Source: Gottfriedia acidiceleris
Lineage (GTDB): Bacteria > Bacillota > Bacilli > Bacillales > Bacillaceae_G
Assembly (NCBI RefSeq): GCF_004138285.1
Contig: NZ_SCFN01000001.1
Coordinates: 1 to 64,000, forward strand
DNA length: 64,000 nucleotides
Direction of reading: 5' to 3'
Part shown: piece by piece, positions 45,651-54,816 of the stretch
How the letters are laid out: every line of letters starts with the position of its first letter
Numbering within the stretch: the stretch's first letter is position 1
Notes under the pieces: model-generated
Database searches by the model: none
What the model saw: the letters and a program-made list of their open reading frames with translations, nothing else
What the model was told of the DNA's origin: nothing
Program-made: the position numbers and the translations under genes

Positions 45651-47417
45651 ATGAGTGGGAAAATAATTATCGTCGGTGGCGGATTAGCTGGTCTTATGGC
45701 AACAATTAAAGCTGCTGAAGCTGGCACAAAAGTAGATTTATTTTCATTAGTTCCTGTAAAACGATCACATTCAGTATGTGCTCAAGGTGGAATTAATGGT
45801 GCGGTTAATACAAAAGGTGAAGGTGACTCTCCTTGGGAGCACTTTGATGATACAATTTATGGTGGAGATTTCTTAGCAAACCAACCACCAGTAAAGGCAA
45901 TGGCAGAAGCAGCACCTGGCATCATTCACATGATGGACCGTATGGGTGTAATGTTCAACCGTACGCCTGAAGGACTTTTAGACTTCCGTCGTTTCGGTGG
46001 AACGCAACATCACCGTACAGCATTTGCTGGTGCTACGACTGGACAACAATTATTATATGCATTAGATGAGCAAGTTCGTCGTTACGAATCTGAAGGTCTT
46101 GTTCAAAAGTATGAAGGCTGGGAATTTTTAAGAGTTGTTGTTGATGATGAAGGAGTATGTCGTGGTATCGTTGGACAGAACTTAACATCAATGGAAATCG
46201 TAAGCTTCCCTGCTGATGCTGTAATTATGGCATCTGGTGGCCCTGGAATTATCTTTGGTAAAACTACAAATTCAATTATCAACACTGGTTCAGCTGCAGC
46301 AGCTGTATATCGTCAAGGTGCAGTTTATTCAAATGGTGAATTTATTCAAATCCATCCAACTGCAATTCCTGGAGATGATAAAAACCGTTTAATGAGTGAA
46401 AGTGCTCGTGGTGAAGGTGGACGAGTTTGGACGTATAAAGATGGTAAGCCATGGTATTTCTTAGAAGAGAAATATCCTGCATATGGAAACCTTGTACCAA
46501 GGGATATTGCTACACGTGAGATTTTCTCTGTATGTGTTGACCACAAGCTTGGTATCAATGGTGAAAACATGGTTTATTTAGATCTATCACATAAAGATCC
46601 ACATGAACTTGATGTAAAACTAGGTGGAATCATCGAGATTTATGAAAAATTCACAGGTGATGACCCGAAAAAAGTTCCAATGAAGATTTTCCCAGCAGTT
46701 CACTACTCAATGGGTGGATTATGGGTTGACTATGACCAAATGACTACAATTCCTGGTTTATTTGCTGCTGGTGAGTGTGATTACTCAATGCACGGAGCTA
46801 ACCGTTTAGGAGCTAACTCATTACTTTCTGCTATTTATGGTGGAATGGTTGCTGGACCAAATGCTGTAAGATACGTAAATGGTTTAGCTAAATCTTCAGA
46901 TGATGTTTCAACTTCTGTATTTGAATCAAATGCTAATGAAGAAAAAGAAAAAATGAATCGTATTTATAAAATGGACGGTAAAGAAAATGCATACCTTCTT
47001 CATAAAGAGCTTGGAGAGTGGATGACAGACAACGTTACTGTAGTTCGATTCAATGATCGCTTATTAAAAACTGATGAAAAAATTCAAGAGCTTTATGAGC
47101 GCTATCAAAACATTAATATTAATGATACAGCTAAATGGAGTAACCAAGGCGCTTCATTTACTCGTCAACTTGAAAACATGCTTCACTTATCACGTGTTAT
47201 CACATTAGGTGCATATAACCGTAATGAAAGCCGTGGAGCTCACTATAAACCTGAATTCCCAGACCGTAATGATGAGGAATTCTTAAAAACTACAATGGCT
47301 AAATTTGATGAGAAATCAAATTCACCATTATTCCATTACGAAGATGTTGATACATCATTAATTGAACCAAGAAAACGAGATTATTCTAAGAAGAAGGAGG
47401 ACAAAGAAAATGCATAA
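45651..47417 (+). CDS. sdhA: Succinate dehydrogenase flavoprotein subunit
   Basis: It oxidises succinate to fumarate in the TCA cycle. The 588-residue product has the FAD-binding GGGLAGLMATIKAAEAG, the covalent FAD His in RSHSVCAQGGINGAVN (near 45), HPTAIPG, the active-site SESARGEGGRVW and HGANRLGANSLL. The start has AGGAGAGAG. The stop overlaps the start of sdhB by eight bases. Confidence 0.97.
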   Translation: MSGKIIIVGGGLAGLMATIKAAEAGTKVDLFSLVPVKRSHSVCAQGGINGAVNTKGEGDSPWEHFDDTIYGGDFLANQPPVKAMAEAAPGIIHMMDRMGVMFNRTPEGLLDFRRFGGTQHHRTAFAGATTGQQLLYALDEQVRRYESEGLVQKYEGWEFLRVVVDDEGVCRGIVGQNLTSMEIVSFPADAVIMASGGPGIIFGKTTNSIINTGSAAAAVYRQGAVYSNGEFIQIHPTAIPGDDKNRLMSESARGEGGRVWTYKDGKPWYFLEEKYPAYGNLVPRDIATREIFSVCVDHKLGINGENMVYLDLSHKDPHELDVKLGGIIEIYEKFTGDDPKKVPMKIFPAVHYSMGGLWVDYDQMTTIPGLFAAGECDYSMHGANRLGANSLLSAIYGGMVAGPNAVRYVNGLAKSSDDVSTSVFESNANEEKEKMNRIYKMDGKENAYLLHKELGEWMTDNVTVVRFNDRLLKTDEKIQELYERYQNININDTAKWSNQGASFTRQLENMLHLSRVITLGAYNRNESRGAHYKPEFPDRNDEEFLKTTMAKFDEKSNSPLFHYEDVDTSLIEPRKRDYSKKKEDKENA

Positions 47418-48186
47418 TGGAACAATGACTGCTGAAAAGACAATTACTGTAATTGTTAAACGTCAAGATTCACCAAATACTGCGCCATATGAAGAAACAT
47501 TTACTGTCCCTTATCGTCCGAATATGAACGTAATCTCGGCGTTAATGGAAATTCGTAAAAATCCAGTTAATTCAAATGGAAAAGAAACGACTGCAATTTC
47601 TTGGGACATGAACTGTCTTGAAGAAGTTTGTGGAGCATGTTCGATGGTTATCAATGGAAAACCAAGACAATCATGTTCTGCGCTTATTGATAAATTGGAA
47701 CAACCAATTCGTCTTGAGCCAATGAGTACATTCCCTGTAGTACGTGACTTACAAGTTGATCGTAGCCGTATGTTCGATTCTTTAAAACGCGTTAAAGCAT
47801 GGATTCCAATTGATGGAACACATGACTTAGGTCCTGGACCAAGAATGCCTGAAAGAAAACGTCAATGGGCTTATGAATTATCAAAATGTATGACTTGTGG
47901 TGTATGTTTAGAAGCTTGTCCAAACGTTAATAGTAAATCTAACTTTATTGGGCCAGCACCACTTTCTCAAGTACGTTTATTTAATGCTCATCCAACTGGA
48001 GAAATGAATAAGGAAGAACGTCTACATGCAATTATGGGAGACGGTGGACTATCAAACTGTGGTAACTCACAAAACTGCGTACAATCTTGTCCAAAAGGTA
48101 TTCCTTTAACAACTTCAATTGCAGCGTTAAACCGTGCAACTACAATTCAATCTTTCAAAGACTTCTTTGGAAGCGACGAAATTTAA
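47410..48186 (+). CDS. sdhB: Succinate dehydrogenase iron-sulfur subunit
   Basis: ATG 47410 follows AAGGAGG within the end of sdhA. The 258-residue product carries three iron-sulfur clusters: [2Fe-2S] ligands in CLEEVCGACSMV...SC (near 75-95), and ferredoxin-type CMTCGVCLEACP with CGNSQNCVQSCPKG. It links SdhA to the SdhC hemes. End of the sdhCAB operon. Confidence 0.96.
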   Translation: MHNGTMTAEKTITVIVKRQDSPNTAPYEETFTVPYRPNMNVISALMEIRKNPVNSNGKETTAISWDMNCLEEVCGACSMVINGKPRQSCSALIDKLEQPIRLEPMSTFPVVRDLQVDRSRMFDSLKRVKAWIPIDGTHDLGPGPRMPERKRQWAYELSKCMTCGVCLEACPNVNSKSNFIGPAPLSQVRLFNAHPTGEMNKEERLHAIMGDGGLSNCGNSQNCVQSCPKGIPLTTSIAALNRATTIQSFKDFFGSDEI

Positions 48187-48196
48187 TAAACATAAG

Positions 48197-48226
48197 AGCA
48201 TGTTCCTAAGGGACATGCTTTTTTTT
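48197..48226 (+). terminator. Terminator of sdhCAB
   Basis: AGCATGTTCC pairs with GGGACATGCT (one G-U), loop of three bases, followed by eight T. Confidence 0.92.
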
Positions 48227-48337
48227 GCATTTTTAAATAAATATCTTCTAATAAACTCCACTTTTAAATCATATCAATAGTAAAGGCAGGTGCGGTGTCT
48301 TACCACACTCACTGCTTTCGAACGGAGGTTGACTTGA

Positions 48338-49045
48338 ATGCAACAGTTTGAAGTGACATTTGAGACGAAATGCTATGAAAAAGATTGGGAAATACTTTTA
48401 AAGACAGATCGGATAGAAAAAATGATTGAGTTTAATCTATTTCATTTTAAAGAAAAAATTTTATATATTAATAACGTACAAGATGTAAGGGAAGTCAGTC
48501 GTCATGCAGACAAACTTGTCGCAAGGGATGTTTTATCTTCATATGTTATAGTTGATGATTATTCAAAGGAAGCCCTTAATTATTTTGAGGTTACTAAGGA
48601 GAGCTTCAAAGGTGGTTATTACTATTCAATCTCAGAGCTTGTTAGTATTTATCTTTGCAATACAGAGTATTTACTTCATTTTTCAAGTGATTCAATTTTA
48701 GAAAAGCCTTTTAATTGGATTGATTTATCAATACTAAAACTTCAAGATGATGAAAGAATCAAAGTAGCAAATCCGGTATGGAATGGAAATATTTTTGAGG
48801 CAAAACAAGAATCAATAGATGAAGATGAAAACTTTTATATTGGTTATGGATTTTCAGATCAATGTTACTTAATTAGGACAAATGATTTTAAAAATAAGAT
48901 ATATAATGAAAAAAATCCTATATCAGAAAGATATCCAATATATGGGGGAGAACTTTTTGAAAAACGTGTAGATGCTTGGATGCGAAATAACCATTTTAAA
49001 AGAATCACATTCAAACATGGAAGTTATATTCATCAAAATTATTGA
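48338..49045 (+). CDS. Hypothetical protein, possibly GT-A glycosyltransferase-like
   Basis: ATG follows GGAGG. The 235-residue soluble protein starts QQFEVTFETKCYEKDWEILL. A segment SEYLLHFSSDS-type (TEYLLHFSSDSILEKPFNWI, near 107-126) resembles the metal-binding region of GT-A glycosyltransferases, and DQCYLIRTNDF with YGGELFEKRVDAWMR could be the acceptor-side region. No established family is recognised with confidence. It stands alone between sdhCAB and the thioesterase gene. Confidence 0.55.
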   Translation: MQQFEVTFETKCYEKDWEILLKTDRIEKMIEFNLFHFKEKILYINNVQDVREVSRHADKLVARDVLSSYVIVDDYSKEALNYFEVTKESFKGGYYYSISELVSIYLCNTEYLLHFSSDSILEKPFNWIDLSILKLQDDERIKVANPVWNGNIFEAKQESIDEDENFYIGYGFSDQCYLIRTNDFKNKIYNEKNPISERYPIYGGELFEKRVDAWMRNNHFKRITFKHGSYIHQNY

Positions 49046-49206
49046 TTGTTAGGTTGTTTTTTTTTTTGACTTAATAGGGTTAGGGTAAAGAAAGGCAGAG
49101 CAGTAGATAGAAAAGACTAGTAGAGAAGATATAAATCAAGACTCTTAATGACGTCTTTTACTATCTATAAGTCCCTTATTTCCTTCATCCTGCCCCCCTT
49201 GAAAAC

Positions 49207-49224
49207 TGAATGAATATTCATTCT
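49207..49224 (+). promoter_or_regulatory. FadR operator upstream of the ysmA-like thioesterase gene
   Basis: TGAATGAATATTCATTCT differs from the FadR consensus (TGAATGANTANTCATTCA) only in the last base. A TATAAT -10 lies at 49242-49247, so the box covers the -35 region of the promoter. Confidence 0.85.
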
Positions 49225-49271
49225 TTTAAAGAAATTAATGATATAATATAGATAGTAAGGGGGCAAATTTG

Positions 49272-49745
49272 ATGGGGAAAATGAATTATGTATCTAATAT
49301 ACAGGAGTGGCAATCTGAGTTTTCATTTAAGATTACAATTAAAGTTCGATTTAGTGAAACAGACATGTTTGGGCATATGAATAATACTGTTCCATTCGTC
49401 TATTTTGAAGAAGCACGTATTGAGTATTTAAAATATTTAGGGCTTATGCAAGAATGGACGGCAAATCATAGTGAATTTATTCCAGTTGTTGCTGATTTAC
49501 AATGTGATTACTTACGACAAGTATTTTTTAATGAAATCATCGATGTGTACGTAAAAATTGCAAAAGTAGGCAATTCATCGATTGATTTACACTATATGGG
49601 AATTAATCCTCAAAGTGAAATTTGCTTTACTGGAAGAAATTCTTTAGTAAATATAAATCGTCATACAGGACGAAGTGAACAATGGAAAAATGAATGGAAA
49701 GAAAAATTATTAAATGAAATAAAGAATACAGTAGTTAGTGTTTAA
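49272..49745 (+). CDS. ysmA: Acyl-CoA thioesterase of the YbgC/FcbC hot-dog family (YsmA-like)
   Basis: ATG 49272 is eight bases after AAGGGGG. The 157-residue single hot-dog domain has the catalytic region RFSETDMFGHMNNTVPFVYF (Asp near 34, HMNN), then EEARIEYLKYLG. It hydrolyses acyl-CoA to fatty acid and CoA. Position after sdhCAB matches B. subtilis ysmA as I recall it. The FadR box upstream ties its expression to fatty-acid degradation. Confidence 0.85.
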   Translation: MGKMNYVSNIQEWQSEFSFKITIKVRFSETDMFGHMNNTVPFVYFEEARIEYLKYLGLMQEWTANHSEFIPVVADLQCDYLRQVFFNEIIDVYVKIAKVGNSSIDLHYMGINPQSEICFTGRNSLVNINRHTGRSEQWKNEWKEKLLNEIKNTVVSV

Positions 49746-49861
49746 AATAAGTAATATTGTCACATACTGAATAAAGATTGAATAGAATGATAAACAATTA
49801 AATTTATCTTAAGATGAGTACTTGAAGAATTCAATGACATTCTATATAATACTTTTATACG

Positions 49862-50118
49862 AATAAGGAAAAGCAAAGATCAAGGACACGAGCGTTCAAG
49901 ACGATAGTAAGAGAGGAATTCATTTGGTGCGAGAATTCTCTATACGTTGAATGACTTACCACCTTGTAGCTATAGTGGGGAACGTAATTTTTTTACAAGT
50001 AACTACTATCGGTGTAGACCGTTAAAACGTTGAGATTTTGTATACTTATTTTTGTGTACATTAAATTAGGGTGGAACCACGAGCACATTCGTCCCTACGA
50101 GTGTGCTCTTTTTTTATT
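49862..50118 (+). promoter_or_regulatory. T-box riboswitch controlling thrS
   Basis: The T-box AGGGTGGAACCACG (from 50068) precedes a terminator stem GAGCACATTCGT (50081-50092) with ACGAGTGTGCTC (50097-50108) and a long T-run. The stem I region contains AGTA (near 49905) and a TTGGTGCGAG distal loop (from 49924). ACC at 49958-49960, followed by A, is my candidate threonine specifier; the exact fold is unverified. Confidence 0.93.
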
Positions 50119-50151
50119 GTCAAAATTAATTTGAAAAAGGAGTGAACTTAA

Positions 50152-52068
50152 ATGATTTCAATTAAATTACCAGATGGATCAATTCGCGAGGTGGAACAAA
50201 ATACAACAGTTGAAGATTTCGCGGGTTCAATCTCCATTAGCTTAAAGAAAAAAGCGCTTGGTGGAAAAATTAATGGAAAATTAGTTGATTTAAATACACC
50301 TATTACTGAAGATTGTGAAGTTCAAATAATTACTCAAGATGATCAAGATGGTTTAGAAATGATGCGTCATAGTTCAGCGCATATTTTAGCTCAAGCAGTA
50401 AAACGTCTATATAAAGGCGAAAAAGCTGCATTTGGGGTTGGACCAGTAACTGCAGACGGATTCTATTATGATATTGATCTTCCTGTTTCAATTAAAGTAG
50501 AAGACCTACCGAAAATTGAAAAAGAAATGGAGAAAATTATTAAAGAAAACTTACCGATTACTCGTTCAGAGGTAAGTCGTGAAGAGGCAATTAAATTCTT
50601 CACTGAATTAGACGATGAGTTTAAACTAGAATTAATTCGTGATTTACCAGAAGATGCAGTTATTTCAATGTATACTCAAGGTGAATTCGTAGACCTTTGC
50701 CGTGGACCACATGTTCCTACAACTGGCCGTGTAAAAGCGATTAAATTATTATCAGTTGCTGGTGCATATTGGAGAGGTGATGCGAATAATAAAATGCTTC
50801 AACGAGTTTATGGTACTGCTTTCCCAAGTAAGAAAGAATTAGAAGAGCATTTACACTTATTAGAAGAAGCTAAAAAACGTGATCACCGTAAATTAGGTAA
50901 AGAGCTTGAATTATTCATGTTCTCTGAAGAAGCACCTGGTATGCCATTCTTCTTACCAAAAGGTACTATTATCCGTAATGAATTAGAACAATATGAGCGC
51001 GGATTACAAACTTCAAAAGATTATAAAGAAGTTCGTACACCATTCATTATGAATCAAAGATTATGGGAGCAATCAGGTCACTGGCATCACTACCATGAAA
51101 ACATGTACTTTACTGAGGTTGATGAAACAAAATTCGCATTAAAACCGATGAACTGTCCAGGTCATATGTTAGTTTATAAAAATAAATTACATTCATACCG
51201 TGATCTACCGGTTCGTATGTGTGAAAATGGTCAAGTTCACCGTCATGAATATTCTGGTGCTTTGAATGGTATGATGCGTGTTCGTACTTTTACTCAAGAT
51301 GATGCACATATCTTCTGTCGTCCAGATCAAATTGAAGGCGAAATTATTGAAGTAATTAACTTAATTAAAGAAATTTACGGCGTATTCGGATTCACTTACA
51401 AAGTAGAATTATCAACTCGTCCAGAAGATTCAATGGGTTCAGAAGAGTTATGGAACTCAGCAGAGCAGGCGTTAGAAAATGTTCTAAAATCTGAGAACTT
51501 AGACTTTAAATTAAACCCAGGCGATGGTGCATTCTATGGTCCGAAAATCGATTTCCATATTCAAGATGCATTAAAACGTAGCTGGCAATGTGCTACAATT
51601 CAATTAGATTTCCAAATGCCTGAGAAATTTGATTTAACTTATGTTAATGAAGATAACCAAAAAGAACGTCCAGTTGTTATCCACCGTGCAATTTATGGTT
51701 CAATTGACCGTTTCTTAGGAATCTTAACTGAACATTTTGCTGGAGCATTCCCATTATGGTTAGCACCAGTTCAAGTAGCAGTATTACCAATTTCAAGTGT
51801 TCACAATGAATACGCACAAAAACTTGCTGATCAATTAAAAGCTGCAGGAATCCGTGTTGAAGCTGATTTACGTGGCGAAAAAATTGGATATAAAATTCGT
51901 GAAGCACAACTTCAAAAATTACCTTATATGTTAGTAGTTGGTGATCAAGAGGTTGAAAATAATACTGTAGCTATTCGTAAACGTGGCGAGGGTGACATTG
52001 GTACTCAACCATTCGAGAGCTTCTTAGAAATGATCAAACAACAAAAATTAGAAAAAGTTCTATCTTAA
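50152..52068 (+). CDS. thrS: Threonyl-tRNA synthetase
   Basis: Class II enzyme of 638 residues. Domains: TGS (about 1-62), N2 editing domain with HSSAHILAQAV (HxxxH near 73) and CRGPHVPTTG, catalytic core with CPGHM, RVRTFTQDDAHIFC and GDGAFYGPKIDF, and a C-terminal anticodon-binding domain (APVQVAVLPISSVHNEYA). Ribosome site AAGGAGTG. Controlled by the upstream T-box: uncharged tRNA-Thr induces it. Confidence 0.97.
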   Translation: MISIKLPDGSIREVEQNTTVEDFAGSISISLKKKALGGKINGKLVDLNTPITEDCEVQIITQDDQDGLEMMRHSSAHILAQAVKRLYKGEKAAFGVGPVTADGFYYDIDLPVSIKVEDLPKIEKEMEKIIKENLPITRSEVSREEAIKFFTELDDEFKLELIRDLPEDAVISMYTQGEFVDLCRGPHVPTTGRVKAIKLLSVAGAYWRGDANNKMLQRVYGTAFPSKKELEEHLHLLEEAKKRDHRKLGKELELFMFSEEAPGMPFFLPKGTIIRNELEQYERGLQTSKDYKEVRTPFIMNQRLWEQSGHWHHYHENMYFTEVDETKFALKPMNCPGHMLVYKNKLHSYRDLPVRMCENGQVHRHEYSGALNGMMRVRTFTQDDAHIFCRPDQIEGEIIEVINLIKEIYGVFGFTYKVELSTRPEDSMGSEELWNSAEQALENVLKSENLDFKLNPGDGAFYGPKIDFHIQDALKRSWQCATIQLDFQMPEKFDLTYVNEDNQKERPVVIHRAIYGSIDRFLGILTEHFAGAFPLWLAPVQVAVLPISSVHNEYAQKLADQLKAAGIRVEADLRGEKIGYKIREAQLQKLPYMLVVGDQEVENNTVAIRKRGEGDIGTQPFESFLEMIKQQKLEKVLS

Positions 52069-52072
52069 TTTT

Positions 52073-52108
52073 AAAAATCCTCTATTTTTATAATAGAGGA
52101 TTTTTTTA
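52073..52108 (+). terminator. Terminator of thrS
   Basis: Stem AAAAATCCTCTATT (52073-52086) with AATAGAGGATTTTT (52092-52105) and seven T. Confidence 0.92.
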
Positions 52109-52316
52109 TTTGACCGATATAATTAAAAACGATTGTTTTCCAGTAGAATTGATTGTCTATATTTTCTGGGAAATATGACGAAATTTGCAAAAACATACTT
52201 CATAAACATTTTTTTTATATAGGATAAATCTCAGGAAATATCGAACTTATATGAAGGATGTCTTTTCAGTTATTTAGTCTTAATAAAATACATAGTTATG
52301 TTAAGAGGTGATGCAG

Positions 52317-53996
52317 TTGGATAATCAGAATCAAGATCTTCAAAAAAAGGTAAAAAAGCTTGAAGAAGAAGTAAGTGAAATGAAGAAACAAATTGAATTT
52401 CTCTTAATTATGAAGGAAACTTCAAACGAGATTAAACAAATAACTCAAACTAAAGCAAATAATCCTAAACCACAAAAAACGGTTAGTAGACAGGTTAAAG
52501 TAACAGTTGAAAATGAAAAGGTTGACTATGAAGCGCTTATTTTCCAAAAGTGGTTACCTAGATTTTTTATATTTATTTTTATTCTTGGAGTAATGTGGGG
52601 ATTTAAAGCGGCATCAGATTATGGGGTTTTAAACAAGTATGCAAAAGTAGGGATTGGATTTGTTATAGCCATTGCTTTATTCTGGTACGGTAATCGTCAA
52701 ATGAAAGCTAAACGATCAACACTTGGCCAATCTCTAATTGGTGGTGTGTTACCCGTATTATTTTTAACTACGTTTGCCATGCATCATTTATATCACATGG
52801 TTGGTCCAACGATTGCATTTTCCCTTTTAATTATTTGGGTATGTATTGGTTTCTATTCTATGAATAGATACAAATCAGAAGTAATTGGATTAATAAGTAT
52901 AGTAGGAGCCGTTTTTGTACCATTCCTAGTTAAAAGTGATTCGCCAAACTATTTATTTTTCTCTATCTATGAAACAGTGATTTACTTATGCTTTATGTTT
53001 TATGCAACATTTAAGAAATATAAATTCATCTATCTTTCGTCTGCAGTATTATTGCATTTATCTTATTTAATTGTTGCTTTAGTTAATTTTAATACGAATG
53101 GAATTGAATATTTCGCACTAAGTATTATCGTTCAACATATTAGTTTGCTAGCTATATTGATAAAATCTAAGCTTCCTATTAAAAAGCAAGTATTAATTCT
53201 TCACACCAGTTTTATTTTAACAATTGGTTGGATCTTTAGTGCATTTGAAGATCAGACTAGAACAATGATTTTAATCTTTTTATGTGTAGGATATTTATTC
53301 CTGACTTTTTATTATAAAAAGAAATCGGATTTTTTCTTTGGATTTTCGACTAATTTTATACTAGCTATTTCATTCCTATGTTTGGACAGTGTTTCAGAAA
53401 ACTTACTATGTACTGTATTAATAATTCAAGCTTTATCAAGTTATTTATTTTATTTAAGATATCGAGATCTACTGAAAATAATTATAGCGGCCCTTACATT
53501 CATTCCTGTAGGGATTTCCATTTTATCAGTTGGAATAGATTCTTTTTGGTCTTTTGAAACGATGAATTGGCTTGTGTTAGTTGTAGCTCTAATTATGATT
53601 GCAATTTTGGCATATAAAAATGAAGATGAAAAGCAATTTATCTTATTAAGTAGTTCTTTATTAATTACAGTTATATTGATTGCTTTTATAACACAAATTG
53701 TTCAAATACTTGCAGTAGATCAGTCTGACAATATGATTCGATTATTAATTAATATAAGTTGGATCTTGCTTTCAATATTAGCCATGATACTTGGTAACAT
53801 TAAGAAGTTTAAAGTTTGGACATATACTGGAATAGGTTTATTATTACTGACACTAGGAAAACTTGTATTAATAGATTTACCAAATATTACGTTGTTGGTT
53901 AGAGCTGGTTTATTTATACTGCTTGGCTTGATTGGATTAGTAATTTCTAGAATATTTTTTAAGGGAAGCAGTAGTCAAAAAATCAATAAAATTTAG
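52317..53996 (+). CDS. DUF2339 polytopic membrane protein
   Basis: The AAGAGGTG ribosome site (52303-52310) abuts an ATG at 52311; TTG 52317, six bases after it, is the better start and gives 559 residues. An N-terminal coiled coil (about 4-40: LQKKVKKLEEEVSEMKKQIEF) is followed by a short linker, then about 14-16 hydrophobic segments filling the rest. The FQKWLPRFFIFIFILGVMWG entry helix and small-residue-rich helices fit DUF2339. The function is unknown in any organism I know. The GNAT gene follows 17 bases downstream. Confidence 0.78.
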   Translation: MDNQNQDLQKKVKKLEEEVSEMKKQIEFLLIMKETSNEIKQITQTKANNPKPQKTVSRQVKVTVENEKVDYEALIFQKWLPRFFIFIFILGVMWGFKAASDYGVLNKYAKVGIGFVIAIALFWYGNRQMKAKRSTLGQSLIGGVLPVLFLTTFAMHHLYHMVGPTIAFSLLIIWVCIGFYSMNRYKSEVIGLISIVGAVFVPFLVKSDSPNYLFFSIYETVIYLCFMFYATFKKYKFIYLSSAVLLHLSYLIVALVNFNTNGIEYFALSIIVQHISLLAILIKSKLPIKKQVLILHTSFILTIGWIFSAFEDQTRTMILIFLCVGYLFLTFYYKKKSDFFFGFSTNFILAISFLCLDSVSENLLCTVLIIQALSSYLFYLRYRDLLKIIIAALTFIPVGISILSVGIDSFWSFETMNWLVLVVALIMIAILAYKNEDEKQFILLSSSLLITVILIAFITQIVQILAVDQSDNMIRLLINISWILLSILAMILGNIKKFKVWTYTGIGLLLLTLGKLVLIDLPNITLLVRAGLFILLGLIGLVISRIFFKGSSSQKINKI

Positions 53997-54013
53997 TATA
54001 CAGGAGTCAGTTA

Positions 54014-54526
54014 ATGCTAATCAATGAAACTAAAAACTTAATATTAATGACTTTTACGAAAGAAGCGATGGTTTCTGTTTTAAGTGGAAATAACGAGTTA
54101 GAATTTGAAAATAAATTTTATAGATTTGCTAATGGGTGGCCAATTTTAGTATATAAAAATCTTTTCCCTTATAAGATCTCCCGTTTTCAAACGCATCCTA
54201 CTGAAGAAAAATATGAAGGAATTATTATTCATAAAAAAGATCGAGTAATTATAGGGGACATGGGATTTAAAGGTGGTCCGGATGAAAATGGGGTTATGGA
54301 ATTAGGTTATAGTATTGCACCTAGTTATCAAGGTAAAGGATATGCAACTGAAATGGGTAAGGCTTTTTGTGAGTGGGGATTGCAGCAAAATCATGTTACA
54401 AGAATAACTGCTATTTGTTCCATTTATAATCATGCCTCTATTAGAGTTTTAGAGAAAATTGGAATGATAAAAGTAAAAGAAGAAATTGAAAAATATTATT
54501 GGATGTTAGATAAAAAAAATAAGTGA
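54014..54526 (+). CDS. GNAT acetyltransferase of the RimJ/RimL type
   Basis: The 170-residue product has ETKNLILMTFTKEAM at the start, the acetyl-CoA motif ELGYSIAPSYQGKGYATEMGKAF (about 92-114; Q-GKGYAT loop) and the ribosomal-acetylase-type NHASIRVLEKIGMIKV. Relatives acetylate protein N-termini or small molecules. Spacing to the DUF2339 gene suggests one transcript. Confidence 0.83.
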   Translation: MLINETKNLILMTFTKEAMVSVLSGNNELEFENKFYRFANGWPILVYKNLFPYKISRFQTHPTEEKYEGIIIHKKDRVIIGDMGFKGGPDENGVMELGYSIAPSYQGKGYATEMGKAFCEWGLQQNHVTRITAICSIYNHASIRVLEKIGMIKVKEEIEKYYWMLDKKNK

Positions 54527-54606
54527 TTTTCAGTTTATTAGAATGATTAATTTTTCTAGAAGAAGGTGGGCTTATTCTTACAACAAGAAATGCATCTATC
54601 ATCTTT

Positions 54607-54780
54607 ATGGTCATAACTAAACGTGAATTTGGTCGATTCTTTTTGTACGATCTTATGATAAGCAGCTTAGTATATGGCTCTCTAAAAAAATACTACTCAA
54701 GTGACCTAATCGCAATTTTTGGTAGTTTTACAATACCGACAGTTTTAAAAAGGGTGGCTATATTATTAGAGAGGAAATAA
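54607..54780 (+). CDS. Possible 57-residue membrane protein or gene remnant
   Basis: An open stretch ends at 54780; from ATG 54607 it encodes KREFGRFFLYDLMISSLVYG and a hydrophobic LIAIFGSFTIPTVLKRVAIL segment. The frame continues upstream to 54543 without a start codon, so this may be the 3' end of a decayed membrane protein gene. No ribosome site is evident at the ATG. No family recognised. Confidence 0.3.
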   Translation: MVITKREFGRFFLYDLMISSLVYGSLKKYYSSDLIAIFGSFTIPTVLKRVAILLERK

Positions 54781-54812
54781 ATAAAGATGCTCATAATTGA
54801 GCATCCTTTTTA
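54781..54812. terminator. Terminator downstream of hmp
   Basis: GATGCTCA (54786-54793) with TGAGCATC (54798-54805), flanked by T-tracts on the plus side and A-rich on the other; mainly serves the minus-strand hmp. Confidence 0.75.
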
Positions 54813-54816
54813 AATA

